From assembly GCA_965197275.1 (NCBI GenBank), contig CBDAMQ010000031.1, positions 124,001-188,000 on the forward strand: a DNA stretch of 64,000 bases, read 5' to 3'. The notes under the pieces were generated by a model, which did no database searches, had not been told where the DNA came from, and saw only the letters and a program-made list of their open reading frames with translations. This document shows, piece by piece, positions 28,247 through 37,389 of the stretch (position 1 is the first letter of the stretch; each line of letters opens with the position of its first letter). Origin of the DNA: DASCOT01 sp965197275. Lineage in GTDB: Bacteria > Acidobacteriota > UBA890 > WLXD01. Position numbers and translations under genes: made by a program.

Positions 28247-29664
28247 GGGGTCCGGGTGCTGCGGATCTGGCCTTGCTGGTGCCGGAGCTGATCCTCGTTG
28301 TTGCCGTCCTGGTACTGATGCTCGCGGCGCGCCGGATCCGACAGGGGCCGGTAGCCTTCGCGCTCACCGCGGTGACCGGGTTGGCGGCGGCGATCGCGGC
28401 CGTGCAAGCACTGTCCGGTGGAGTGATCAGCGGCTTCGCGGGCATGCTGGTGGTCGACGGCTACTCGCAGTTCTTCAAGCTCCTGATCGCCGCGACGCTT
28501 GTGCTCGCCACGCTGTTGTCGGCCGGCCGCCGTACGGACGATGGCGTTCCACGCGGCGACTATCACGTCCTGCTGCTGCTTACCGCCACCGGAATGATGA
28601 TCGCGGCTTCGTCGACCGATCTGATACCCCTCTACCTGGCGCTCGAGCTCATGACGCTCTGCTCGTACATCCTGGTCGGCATCCGCGTCGAGAGGCCCAG
28701 GTCGAACGAGGCGGCGATCAAGTACTTCCTGCTGGGCTCTTTCGCCTCGGCGCTGATGCTCTTCGGCATCAGCCTTACGTATGGGCTCACCGGCACGACT
28801 GCCTATGCGGACATAGCCTCGGCGTTGTACTCGCGAGGTCTGGTCAGCCAGCCGCTGCTGGCGGTCGCCATCGGGCTGGTGGTGGCGGGGCTGGCCTTCA
28901 AGATTGCGGCGGCACCGTTTCACTCCTGGGCGCCCGACGCGTACCAGGGCGCCAGCGCACCGGTCGCCGGGTTCCTGGCGGCCGGGTCCAAAGCAGCCGG
29001 TCTGGCGGCGCTGGGCCGTGTGGTGATGGTCACCTTCGGAACCGAGACCGTGGTGATGACCACGATCCTCGTCGGACTGGCGGGACTCTCCATGCTCGTC
29101 GGAAGCATCCTCGCCCTGTCGCAGACGGATATGAAAAGGCTGCTGGCCTACTCATCCATCGCCCATGCCGGCTACGCGACCCTGGGGCTGATTGCCGGCA
29201 CTCCCGCGGGCGCTTCTGCCACCATGACGTACGCGTTCTTCTACGTTTTCATGACGTTGGGCGCTTTCGGGATCGTCATCGCGCTGGGTGAGCGCGGCGC
29301 GACCCTGGATGGCTTCGAGGGGCTGGCAACGCAACGACCGGGAGCGGCCGCCGTCATGTTGCTGTTCCTGATGTCGTTGACCGGTATTCCGCCGACCGCC
29401 GGATTCGTTGCCAAGTTCGTCGTCATCACGAGCGCGGTGCAGGCGGGCCAGGTCGTGCTGGCGATCGTTGCTGTTGGCTGCAGCGTGATCACGGCCTTCG
29501 TCTACATGCGGGTCGCCGTACGCATGTACATGAGCAACACCGTTGCGCCGGCCCCGGCGCGCTTTCCGCTCGCGGTGACGGCGGCGCTGGCGGTAGCAGC
29601 TCTGGTCACCCTGGCCGGTGGGGTTGTCCCGGCCAGCGTGATGTCCTGGGCGATCTCGCCATGA
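28243..29664 (+). CDS. nuoN: NADH-quinone oxidoreductase subunit N
   Basis: 473 residues starting at GTG 28243. NuoN motifs: LIPLYLALELMTLCSYILVG (Glu), SNEAAIKYFLLGSFASALML (Lys), FKIAAAPFHSWAPDAYQGAS, AGSKAAGLAALGR, QTDMKRLLAYSSIAHAGYAT and SLTGIPPTAGFVAKF. It closes the JK-L-M-N half of the locus. An 88-base gap follows, the first real gap since nuoJ, before nuoA. Confidence 0.96.
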   Translation: MRGPGAADLALLVPELILVVAVLVLMLAARRIRQGPVAFALTAVTGLAAAIAAVQALSGGVISGFAGMLVVDGYSQFFKLLIAATLVLATLLSAGRRTDDGVPRGDYHVLLLLTATGMMIAASSTDLIPLYLALELMTLCSYILVGIRVERPRSNEAAIKYFLLGSFASALMLFGISLTYGLTGTTAYADIASALYSRGLVSQPLLAVAIGLVVAGLAFKIAAAPFHSWAPDAYQGASAPVAGFLAAGSKAAGLAALGRVVMVTFGTETVVMTTILVGLAGLSMLVGSILALSQTDMKRLLAYSSIAHAGYATLGLIAGTPAGASATMTYAFFYVFMTLGAFGIVIALGERGATLDGFEGLATQRPGAAAVMLLFLMSLTGIPPTAGFVAKFVVITSAVQAGQVVLAIVAVGCSVITAFVYMRVAVRMYMSNTVAPAPARFPLAVTAALAVAALVTLAGGVVPASVMSWAISP

Positions 29665-29675
29665 GCGGGGAAGCG

Positions 29676-29709
29676 TTGAAACATGTGGCTTTTCCACCCG
29701 TGCTAGCTT
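29676..29709 (+). promoter_or_regulatory. Possible promoter between nuoN and nuoA
   Basis: TTGAAA (29676-29681) and an extended -10-like TGCTAGCTT (29701-29709) lie in the 88-base gap. The spacer of 22 bases is too long for a standard sigma-70 promoter, so an extended -10 promoter is the best reading. Weak evidence. Confidence 0.25.
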
Positions 29710-29752
29710 TGCAAGTGAGTCTCCAGCCGCCCGCAATCGAGGTTCCTGAAGC

Positions 29753-30106
29753 GTGAACGAATACATCGGGATTGCCGTCATCTTCGTGCTCGCCGGGGGT
29801 CTGGCAGGGCTCATGGTCTGGCTCGGCTCGGTGCTGGGCAAAAAGAACAGCACCGAGGTGAAGCTGGCGCCGTTCGAGTGCGGTCAAGATCCCATCTCCC
29901 TGCCCATCGGCAAGCTGGCGGTGAAGTTCTATCTGACTGCGATTCTGTTCATCCTGTTCGATGTGGAGCTTGTCTTCCTCTACCCATGGGCCGTGCTCTA
30001 CCGCAGGCTCGGGTTGCTGGGGCTGACGGAGATGGGGATCTTTCTCGGCATCCTGATGGTTGGTTACGTCTATGCCCGTGACAACGGCGCCCTGGACTGG
30101 AAGTGA
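29753..30106 (+). CDS. nuoA: NADH-quinone oxidoreductase subunit A
   Basis: 117 residues from GTG 29753. Three transmembrane helices and the conserved loop VKLAPFECGQDPISLPIGKL (Glu-Cys-Gly), then FYLTAILFILFDVELVFLYP with the Asp-Val-Glu of helix 2. The loop contacts the quinone site. It begins the nuoABCDEFGHI half of the locus. Confidence 0.96.
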   Translation: MNEYIGIAVIFVLAGGLAGLMVWLGSVLGKKNSTEVKLAPFECGQDPISLPIGKLAVKFYLTAILFILFDVELVFLYPWAVLYRRLGLLGLTEMGIFLGILMVGYVYARDNGALDWK

Positions 30107-30107
30107 C

Positions 30108-30629
30108 ATGCAGAACGACCCGTCTTACTTCGGCCAAAGCGAACCGTCGTACTTCACCAGCCGCCTCGACGAGGCGATCGGATGGGCCAGGAAGTACTCG
30201 ATCTTCCAGTACCCGTTCGTGACCGCCTGCTGCGGCATGGAGTACATGGCAACCGCGTGTTCCCACTACGACGTCGACCGTTTCGGCGCTGGCCTGCCAC
30301 GATTCTCGCCGCGTCAGGCCGACGTCCTGTTCGTGGTCGGCACCATCAGCCACAAGATGGCGCCGGTTTTGAAGCGTATCCACGACCAGATGGCCGACCC
30401 GAACTGGGTCGTGGCCTTCGGTGTCTGCACTTGCACCGGTGGCTTCTACGACAACTACGCCACGGTGATGGGGATCGACACCATCCTGCCGGTGGACGTC
30501 TACATCCCCGGATGCCCACCGCGGCCTGAGATGGTGCTGGACGGGTTGATGAAGCTGCAGGACAAGATCCAGGCGCAGCATACGACCGGCAAGCGGGCCG
30601 CACCGGAACCTCGTCCGGACATCTTCTGA
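30108..30629 (+). CDS. nuoB: NADH-quinone oxidoreductase subunit B (N2 cluster)
   Basis: 173 residues from ATG 30108, one base after the nuoA stop. It binds cluster N2, the last electron donor to quinone. The four ligands are in place: the tandem pair in TACCGMEYMA, Cys in AFGVCTCTGGFYDNYATVMG and Cys in VDVYIPGCPPRPE. The segment after the third ligand reads GVCTCTGGFY rather than the common GSCATSGGMF, adding an extra Cys. The rest is typical. Confidence 0.95.
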   Translation: MQNDPSYFGQSEPSYFTSRLDEAIGWARKYSIFQYPFVTACCGMEYMATACSHYDVDRFGAGLPRFSPRQADVLFVVGTISHKMAPVLKRIHDQMADPNWVVAFGVCTCTGGFYDNYATVMGIDTILPVDVYIPGCPPRPEMVLDGLMKLQDKIQAQHTTGKRAAPEPRPDIF

Positions 30630-30631
30630 CG

Positions 30632-31213
30632 ATGGACAACGCCTCCTTGATCGGATCGGTCACCGACCGATTCCCCGACGCCGCGCTTGCCTCACACAGC
30701 TACCGAGGCGACGCCACGCTGGTGGTGCGCCCCGAGTTCCTGATGGAGGTGGCGCGCTTCCTCAAGGAGGACGCCGCGCTGCAGATGAACTTCCTCGTCG
30801 ATGTGACAGCGGTGGACTACTCGATGTTCGGAAAGAGCCCGGCGCGCGCGTTCTTCGCATCCTCAGGCGTGTCGGTCAGGCCGTCGCCACAGATCCCCGA
30901 TGCTGACCCTTGGCCGGGGCCTCCGAGCGCGGCGCGCTACGCGGTCGTTTACCACTTCTATTCAACCTCCCAGAAGCATCGGTTGCGACTGGTAGTCCCG
31001 GCGCCGGAAGACGCGCCGGAAGTGGATTCGCTGACCTCTTTGTGGCCCGGTGCCAACTGGCTCGAGCGTGAGGTCTGGGACATGTTCGGGATTCGCTTCA
31101 GCGGGCATCCGGATCTCCGCCGGATCCTCATGTACGAGGAGTTCGAGGGCCACCCGCTGCGCAAGGACTATCCGGTCAACAAGCGCCAGCCTCTGATCGG
31201 GCCGCAGAACTAG
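30632..31213 (+). CDS. nuoC: NADH-quinone oxidoreductase subunit C
   Basis: 193 residues. NuoC 30-kDa subunit of the peripheral arm, with LVDVTAVDYSMF, VVYHFYSTSQKHRLRLVVPA, SLWPGANWLEREVWDMFGIR and the C-terminal EGHPLRKDYPV. An insertion of about 25 residues (SSGVSVRPSPQIPDADPWPG) sits in the middle. The stop codon TAG at 31211-31213 is the first CTAG of an inserted MITE, so the original C-terminal end may have been different. It is not fused to NuoD. Confidence 0.93.
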   Translation: MDNASLIGSVTDRFPDAALASHSYRGDATLVVRPEFLMEVARFLKEDAALQMNFLVDVTAVDYSMFGKSPARAFFASSGVSVRPSPQIPDADPWPGPPSAARYAVVYHFYSTSQKHRLRLVVPAPEDAPEVDSLTSLWPGANWLEREVWDMFGIRFSGHPDLRRILMYEEFEGHPLRKDYPVNKRQPLIGPQN

Positions 31214-31500
31214 TGGCCTGTAACAGGAGAATCGATAGCGCCGTGGTGGCGAAATGGGGTCGGATGCAAGACGCTTCGACGAGTCGATGTTGGTGCATCT
31301 TCGAGGAGGCGCAACGGGGCAGACGGGCCGATTGGGCCACTGTTCTCTTGATGGGCCTGCGGACAGACGGGCAGTTACGGGCGATCTCGGCGTTGCGACT
31401 CGTTGACGATGCGCCGCGGCATCGCCATCCTCGCCGCGCCTTGATCTCGCCCGCAAATCCCGTCTGCGGCGCTATCGATTCCCCTGTTACAGGCCACTAG
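31210..31500. mobile_element. MITE of 291 bp inserted between nuoC and nuoD
   Basis: The element begins and ends with 34-base terminal inverted repeats (CTAGTGGCCTGTAACAGG, then a purine, then GAATCGATAGCGCCG) that match at 33 of 34 positions. Both ends are CTAG. Its interior holds no transposase. The left end provides the nuoC stop codon, and the right end stops one base before the nuoD ATG, so the nuoD ribosome-binding region now comes from the element. Other ends of the family occur at 19994-20010 and perhaps 63175-63184. Confidence 0.88.
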
Positions 31501-31501
31501 C

Positions 31502-32887
31502 ATGACTATGCAGAAGAACCCCATGGTGGAGACGAGGTCGATCTCGGAACCGGACGCCGCCGGGCTCGAGACCCGGGACATGATGCTCAACATCGGTCCG
31601 GCGCACCCGGCCATGCACGGCATCATCCGCATCGTCGCCAAGCTCGAGGGTGAGCAGATCGAGAAGGCCGACGTCGATATCGGCTATCTGCACCGCGGCT
31701 TCGAGAAGATGTCGGAGACGGTCGACTACAACGGGGTGATCCCTTACACCGACCGGCTCAACTACGTCTCGCCGCTGATCAACAACATGGGGTACTGCAT
31801 GGCGGTGGAGAAGCTGCTCGGCATCTCGGTGCCGGAGCGCTGCCACTACGTGCGCGTCATCATGTCAGAGATCTCGAGGGTCTCCGATCACCTAACCTGC
31901 GTCGGCGCGACCGCCATGGAGCTGGGAGCCTTCACGGTTTTCCTGTACATGATCAAGGCGCGCGAGTATCTGTGGGAGCTGGTGGAGAAGGTCACCGGGG
32001 CGCGGCTGACGATCACTTATTGTCGCGTCGGCGGGGTGAAGGCGGACCTGCCGGAAGGCTTTGCCGAGGCTTGCGCTGAGGCGTTCAAGGAGACCCGTAC
32101 GGTGCTGGAGGAGTCGAACGCCCTCCTCACCCGTAACCGGATCTTCGCCGACCGCATGAACGACACCGGCGGAATCTCGGCCCAGGACGCCATCTCCTAC
32201 GGCATCACCGGGCCTTTCCTGCGCGCCACGGGCGCCGAGTACGACGTCCGCAAGGACTGCCCGTACGCTGTCTATGACCAGATTCCGTTCGACGTACCGG
32301 TCGGTACGCGCGGCGACAACATGGATCGCTATCTGGTGCGTATGGAGGAGATGGAACAGTCAATGCGCATCGTGGAGACGGCGCTGCAGCAGATACCCGG
32401 CGGCCCGGTGTTGGTCAATCCGGAGACTGGACGCCCGATACCGGCGGCAGAGATGGTCGACCTCGCCAAGATGGGGAACATCGACGCTATCTCGGACGGC
32501 TGCGCGGTGGCTGGCCCGACCCTGGAAGGCTCCGGTCGTCTTTACCATCCCTCGATCGCCACCGACGAGAAACGGGCGTTCTTGCCCCCCAAAGAAGACG
32601 CCTACGGCAACATCGAGGGGCTCATGCAGCAGTTCAAGCTCGTCATGCACGGTCATGGCGTACGGCCCCCCGACGGCGAGGCCTACTTCCCGGTCGAAGG
32701 TGCCAACGGTGAGCTCGGCTTCTACGTGATCAGCGACGGCGCCGGTAACGCCTACCGGGTGCGCGTGCGGCCACCCTGTTTCGCGATCATGTCGGCCCTG
32801 TCGACGCTGCTGGAAGGCGAGATGATCGCCGACATGATTCCCACCTTCGGGTCGGTGAACATGATCGGCGGGGAGCTCGACCGGTGA
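31502..32887 (+). CDS. nuoD: NADH-quinone oxidoreductase subunit D
   Basis: 461 residues. NuoD 49-kDa subunit lining the quinone cavity: LNIGPAHPAMHGIIRIVAKL (quinone-binding His), DVDIGYLHRGFEKMSE, NYVSPLINNMGYCMAVEKLL, VIMSEISRVSDHL, PFLRATGAEYDVRKDCPYAV and the terminal MIADMIPTFGSVNMIGGELD. It lies one base after the MITE. No good Shine-Dalgarno precedes ATG 31502, so translation may start at another of the early ATGs (31508, 31523) or depend on readthrough from upstream. The stop overlaps the GTG of the next gene. Confidence 0.95.
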   Translation: MTMQKNPMVETRSISEPDAAGLETRDMMLNIGPAHPAMHGIIRIVAKLEGEQIEKADVDIGYLHRGFEKMSETVDYNGVIPYTDRLNYVSPLINNMGYCMAVEKLLGISVPERCHYVRVIMSEISRVSDHLTCVGATAMELGAFTVFLYMIKAREYLWELVEKVTGARLTITYCRVGGVKADLPEGFAEACAEAFKETRTVLEESNALLTRNRIFADRMNDTGGISAQDAISYGITGPFLRATGAEYDVRKDCPYAVYDQIPFDVPVGTRGDNMDRYLVRMEEMEQSMRIVETALQQIPGGPVLVNPETGRPIPAAEMVDLAKMGNIDAISDGCAVAGPTLEGSGRLYHPSIATDEKRAFLPPKEDAYGNIEGLMQQFKLVMHGHGVRPPDGEAYFPVEGANGELGFYVISDGAGNAYRVRVRPPCFAIMSALSTLLEGEMIADMIPTFGSVNMIGGELDR

Positions 32888-34686
32888 AGTTGGCGGACCT
32901 GGAGGGACAGGCGCAGGAGATCGTGCGACGCTACGAGTACCCCAAGGCGGCGATGCTGCCGGTTCTGTGGCTCGTGCAGCAGAACCAGGGGTACATCAGC
33001 CAGGACGCGGAGGCCTGGGTGGGTGACGTGCTGGGCGTATCGCGCTCGCAAGTTCACGAAGCGGTCACCTTTTATAACATGTACCACACCCAGCCCGTGG
33101 GTCGGCGAGAGCTGCGGGTATGTACCAGCCTGCCCTGCCTACTGCGCGGCGGCGCAGCGCTCCTCGAGCGCATCGAGGACAGCTTGGGCATCAAGCCTGG
33201 CGAGACTACCGCCGACGGCGCCGTCACGTTGACCGAGACCGAGTGCCTTTGCGCCTGCGAGATGGCGCCGATGGCACAGCTGGATGAGCGGTTCGTCGGG
33301 CCGCTGGAAGGGGCCACGGTCGGCAACGTGCTCGACGACGCTCGTAGCGAGCCCGGCTCGGCGGAGATCACGCCAGACCCCGATCCGTATATCTGCGCCG
33401 ACGGGCCCATCCTTTCGAACCGTTTCGGCAACCCGGAGGGGGCCTGGTTCGACGAGTTTGTCGCTGACGGTGGATACGTCGCCGCGACCAAGGTGCTCTC
33501 GTCGATAACTCCGGAACAGGTGATCGAGGAGGTCTCCGCCCCGAGCCTGCGCGGACTCGGTGGCGCCGGGTTCCCGACCGGTCGGAAATGGTCCTTCGTC
33601 CCCAAGGACACCGACAAGCCGAAGTTCCTGGTAGTGAACGCCGACGAGGGCGAGCCGGGCACCTTCAAAGATCGCTACATCATGGAGCGCGACCCGCACA
33701 ACTTGCTGGAGGGCATGATCATTGCCGCCTACGCCATCGGTAGCCACAAGGCGTACGTCTACATCCGCGGCGAGTACTTCCTGTCGGCGCAGCGGCTGCA
33801 GCGCGCCATCGATGAGGCCCACGAGCGCGGCTGGCTCGGCAAGAACATCCAAGGGAGCGGCTTCGACCTCGACGTCGTGATCCATTGTGGCGCCGGGGCG
33901 TACATCTGCGGCGAAGAGACCGCATTGCTCACCTCACTCGAGGGCGGCAAAGGCTTCCCCAAGCTCAAACCGCCGTTCCCGGCCATCGAGGGCCTGTTCG
34001 CCAGCCCGACGATCGTCAACAACGTCGAGACGCTCGCCTGTGTGCCGTTCATCCTGCGCGAGGGCGCCGACAGCTTTGCTGCCATCGGCACCGAGCGCCA
34101 GGGAGGTACGCGGCTGTTCTGTGTCAGCGGCCATGTGGTGCGGCCGGGAGTGTACGAGGCACCGGTGAGCGTCACGCTGCGGGCGCTGATCGAGAACGAG
34201 GAATACGGTGGCGGCGTTCGCAACGGCAACAAGCTCAAGGCGGTCATCCCGGGCGGTATCTCCGCCAAGGTGCTAGCGGCGGACGAGGTCGACGTGTCGA
34301 TGGACTTCGACTCCTTGATGGCGGCCGGCAGCATGGCCGGCTCCGGCGGCGTGATCGTCATGGATGACACCACCTCGATGGTCGATGCACTCGACTCCGC
34401 CTCCAAGTTCTTCGCCGACGAATCCTGCGGACAGTGCTCCCCCTGCCGCGAGGGGACCGGCTGGGTGCACCGGATCATGCGGCGAATCATCGCCGGCGAG
34501 GGCCGCCTGCAGGATCTCGACGATCTGCTGGCCATAGCCGGCGATATGGAGGGCATGACGATCTGCGTGTTCGCCGATGCTGCGGCGTGGCCGGTGCAGT
34601 CCTATATCGCCAAGTTCCGCGAGGAGTTCGAGCACTACATCAGCAGCGGCCGCAAGGCCGACAATGTGGAGGCCGTGCATGCCTAA
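32884..34686 (+). CDS. nuoEF: NuoE-NuoF fusion (NADH dehydrogenase flavoprotein)
   Basis: 600 residues from GTG 32884. Residues 1-155 are NuoE, with [2Fe-2S] ligands Cys80, 85, 121 and 125. After a linker of about 20 residues comes NuoF: LRGLGGAGFPTGRKWSF (NADH/FMN), NADEGEPGTFKDRYIMERDP, AGAYICGEETALLTSLEG and the N3 [4Fe-4S] ligands Cys515, 518, 521 and 561 (ESCGQCSPCREGTGW). One polypeptide thus combines the two subunits that receive electrons from NADH. The frame is continuous with no sign of a sequencing artefact. The stop overlaps the nuoG start. Confidence 0.95.
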   Translation: MKLADLEGQAQEIVRRYEYPKAAMLPVLWLVQQNQGYISQDAEAWVGDVLGVSRSQVHEAVTFYNMYHTQPVGRRELRVCTSLPCLLRGGAALLERIEDSLGIKPGETTADGAVTLTETECLCACEMAPMAQLDERFVGPLEGATVGNVLDDARSEPGSAEITPDPDPYICADGPILSNRFGNPEGAWFDEFVADGGYVAATKVLSSITPEQVIEEVSAPSLRGLGGAGFPTGRKWSFVPKDTDKPKFLVVNADEGEPGTFKDRYIMERDPHNLLEGMIIAAYAIGSHKAYVYIRGEYFLSAQRLQRAIDEAHERGWLGKNIQGSGFDLDVVIHCGAGAYICGEETALLTSLEGGKGFPKLKPPFPAIEGLFASPTIVNNVETLACVPFILREGADSFAAIGTERQGGTRLFCVSGHVVRPGVYEAPVSVTLRALIENEEYGGGVRNGNKLKAVIPGGISAKVLAADEVDVSMDFDSLMAAGSMAGSGGVIVMDDTTSMVDALDSASKFFADESCGQCSPCREGTGWVHRIMRRIIAGEGRLQDLDDLLAIAGDMEGMTICVFADAAAWPVQSYIAKFREEFEHYISSGRKADNVEAVHA

Positions 34687-36298
34687 GCTCACCATCGACG
34701 ACCACGAGATCGAGGTCGCCGAGGGAACCACGGTCATCCAGGCCGCGGAACAGCTCGGGATCTTTGTTCCGCGTTACTGCTACCACCCCGGACTGTCGAT
34801 CGCCGGCAACTGCCGCATCTGCCTGGTGGACGTCGAGAACAATCCCAAGCTGCAGATCGCCTGCAACCTACCGGTCACCGACGGGATGGTGGTGCATACC
34901 ACCAACGAACGGGCCGAGAAGGGGCGGCAGTCGGTGCTGGAGTTCCTGCTCGCAAACCATCCGCTCGATTGCCCGGTCTGCGATCAGTCGGGCGAATGCG
35001 ACCTGCAGAACTTCTACATGGACTTCGGGCTCTACGATCCGCGCTTTCGTGAGCACAAGGTCAAGAAGAAGAAGGCCGTCGAGCTCGGCCCGCACGTCAT
35101 GCTCGATCAGGAGCGCTGCATCCTGTGCTCCCGCTGCGTCCGCTTCACCGACGAGATCACCCATACCGGCGAGTTCGGCATCTTCAATCGCGGCGACAGT
35201 GCTGAGCTGGGTATCTACCCGGGCGCCAGGCTGGACAACCCGTACTCGGCGAACGTCGTTGATATCTGTCCGGTGGGTGCGCTCACCGAGGCCGACTTCC
35301 GCTTCAAGGCCAGGGTCTGGTATCTGTCGAGCGTTCCCACTGTCTGCAATGGCTGCAGCCGGGGATGCAATATCGACATGCACTTCATTCTCGACCGACC
35401 GCACCTGAACGACGGTGCGCGGATGGTGCGAGTGAAGCCGCGCTATAACGCCGACGTCAACGAGTGGTGGCTGTGCGACGAAGGCAGGTACGGTCTCGGC
35501 TGGCTGGATGAAGATCGTCTCGATCTGGTGCGCGGGCCAGCAGGCGATGCCACCTGGGATGAGGCCATTGACACCATCGCGTCGCGCCTGGGCGAAGATG
35601 GCGCTCGCGTCGGCGTGGTCGCCTCGACGCAGCTGTCCAACGAGGAGCTCTTCCTGATCCGTGAGGTCTTCGAGGGCGCGCAGATCAGCGCCAACGTCCC
35701 CGAGCAACCCGGCTCCTCGGACGACTTTCTGATCATGGCCGACAAGAGCCCCAATACCTACGGTGCTACGCTCCTCGGGCTCGCCGGGCCCGATGCCCCG
35801 GCGGCAAGCGAGATCCTGGACGCAGCGCTGGCTGGAGAGCTCGATGCGCTGTGGGTCTTCGGGCACGACCTGGTCGACCTGTTCGGCGAGGACAAGGCCG
35901 CTGAGCTGGCGCAGAAGGTCGACCTGCTGGTGTTCTCCGGCACCAACGACAACGCCACCGCTGCGCTGGCCCACTGGACGCTGCCGACCGCAGGCTACGT
36001 TGAGAAGGATGGGACGTTCGTCAACTGTGACGGACGCATCCAGCGCGTCGGCCGGGTGATGCCACCGTACGGCAGGTCGCGCGAGGACTGGCGCGTGCTG
36101 GTTTCGCTCGCCGAGCTGCTCGAGCGGCCGCTCGGCGGCACCAAGCCGGAGCAGATCTTCAGGTCGCTCGCTGCAGTCGAGGCGCCGTTCGCCGGGTTGA
36201 GTTACGAGGTGATCGGGCAGGGCGGCGTTGCCCTGGTGTCGCCGCTCCCCGTTCCGGATCCCATTCCGGGGCAGCAGGCCGAGGCGGCGAGTCCGTGA
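34679..36298 (+). CDS. nuoG: NADH-quinone oxidoreductase subunit G
   Basis: 539 residues from ATG 34679. An N-terminal [2Fe-2S] domain (RYCYHPGLSIAGNCRICLVD, then ACNLPV), the His-ligated [4Fe-4S] cluster (HPLDCPVCDQSGECDLQNF) and a further [4Fe-4S] (CILCSRCVRFTDE, DICPVGALT) are followed by CNGCSRGCNIDMHF and a molybdopterin-like domain that binds no cofactor in complex I. It is short; long NuoG proteins reach 700-900 residues, so the C-terminal molybdopterin lobe is reduced. It conducts electrons from FMN to NuoI. It overlaps nuoH by four bases. Confidence 0.94.
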   Translation: MPKLTIDDHEIEVAEGTTVIQAAEQLGIFVPRYCYHPGLSIAGNCRICLVDVENNPKLQIACNLPVTDGMVVHTTNERAEKGRQSVLEFLLANHPLDCPVCDQSGECDLQNFYMDFGLYDPRFREHKVKKKKAVELGPHVMLDQERCILCSRCVRFTDEITHTGEFGIFNRGDSAELGIYPGARLDNPYSANVVDICPVGALTEADFRFKARVWYLSSVPTVCNGCSRGCNIDMHFILDRPHLNDGARMVRVKPRYNADVNEWWLCDEGRYGLGWLDEDRLDLVRGPAGDATWDEAIDTIASRLGEDGARVGVVASTQLSNEELFLIREVFEGAQISANVPEQPGSSDDFLIMADKSPNTYGATLLGLAGPDAPAASEILDAALAGELDALWVFGHDLVDLFGEDKAAELAQKVDLLVFSGTNDNATAALAHWTLPTAGYVEKDGTFVNCDGRIQRVGRVMPPYGRSREDWRVLVSLAELLERPLGGTKPEQIFRSLAAVEAPFAGLSYEVIGQGGVALVSPLPVPDPIPGQQAEAASP

Positions 36299-37389
36299 TC
36301 GAAGCCATCCTCATCAAGCTGGCGCTGGCCGGACTGGTGCTGTTCGGCGTGGTCAACTTCGCCGGCTTGCATACCTGGGTGGAGCGCAAGCAGTCGGCGC
36401 TGATCCAGGATCGCATCGGGGCAAACCGTGCCCCCATCTTCGGCTTTCGCATGCTGGGTCTGTTTCATGGCATCGCCGACGCCATCAAGATGTTCACCAA
36501 GGAGGACATCGTTCCGACGGGCGCCAACAAGACGCTTCACACGCTGGCGCCGTTCTTCTCGGTGTTCTTCGCGCTGGTAGCCTTCGCGGCGATTCCCTTC
36601 GGCGACCGGCTCATCTGGGGCGACCTGGTTATCGACCTCCAGGTCGCCAACCTCAACGCGGCGCTGTTGTATGTCTTCGCGATGCTCTCGATGGGCGTCT
36701 ATGGCGTCATCTTGGCCGGCTTCGCGTCGCGCAACAACTACGCGATCATGGGCGGGTTGCGCGCCACGGCGCAGATGATCTCCTATGAGATCGCGCTCGG
36801 GGTGGCGATCCTCGGCGTTATCATGGTCTACGGCACCATGAACCTGTCGGAGCTGGTTCGGGCCCAGGGTCAGATGATCGGCGGGTGGATTCCGCTATGG
36901 GGAATCGTTGCCCAGCCGGTGGCTTTCTTCGTGTTCGTTACCGCGGCGCTGGCGGAGACCAAGCGGCTGCCCTTCGATCTGCCGGAGGGCGAATCGGAGA
37001 TCATCGGCTACTTCGTCGAGTACAGCGGCATGAAGTTCGGAATGTTCTTCTTGACGGATTTCCTCGAGACGATCATGGTGGCGTGCCTGGCGACGACGCT
37101 CTTTTTCGGGGGCTGGCAAGTCCCCTTCTTGACGCCGGAGGGCTTCCTGTTCCCCTGGGGTAGCGAGATTCTGGTTTCCAACCTGGTCTACGTCCTACTC
37201 GGCGTCGGGGCCTTCACGGTCAAGGTAGTGGTCTTCTCCTGGCTGTTCATGCAGATACGCTGGACCCTGCCGCGGTTCCGCTACGATCAGCTGATGTCGC
37301 TGGGGTGGAAGGGACTATTTCCGGTCGCGGTGATCAACGTCGTGGTGACCGCCCTGGTGCTCATGTTCTTTCCCGAGGGGGCCTCGTGA
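36295..37389 (+). CDS. nuoH: NADH-quinone oxidoreductase subunit H
   Basis: 364 residues from GTG 36295. Eight membrane helices link the quinone cavity to the pump. Signatures: GLHTWVERKQSALIQDRIGA, GIADAIKMFTKEDI, AQMISYEIALGVAILG, ETKRLPFDLPEGESEIIGYF, EYSGMKFGMFFLTDFLE and the final RFRYDQLMSLGWKGLFP. The charged loop between helices 5 and 6 is intact. Its stop overlaps the GTG of nuoI. Confidence 0.96.
   Translation: MIEAILIKLALAGLVLFGVVNFAGLHTWVERKQSALIQDRIGANRAPIFGFRMLGLFHGIADAIKMFTKEDIVPTGANKTLHTLAPFFSVFFALVAFAAIPFGDRLIWGDLVIDLQVANLNAALLYVFAMLSMGVYGVILAGFASRNNYAIMGGLRATAQMISYEIALGVAILGVIMVYGTMNLSELVRAQGQMIGGWIPLWGIVAQPVAFFVFVTAALAETKRLPFDLPEGESEIIGYFVEYSGMKFGMFFLTDFLETIMVACLATTLFFGGWQVPFLTPEGFLFPWGSEILVSNLVYVLLGVGAFTVKVVVFSWLFMQIRWTLPRFRYDQLMSLGWKGLFPVAVINVVVTALVLMFFPEGAS

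Noticed and set aside
31213..31500. Open frame across the MITE between nuoC and nuoD
   Set aside because: It includes both terminal repeats and has no protein-like composition; it arises from the element's GC content.
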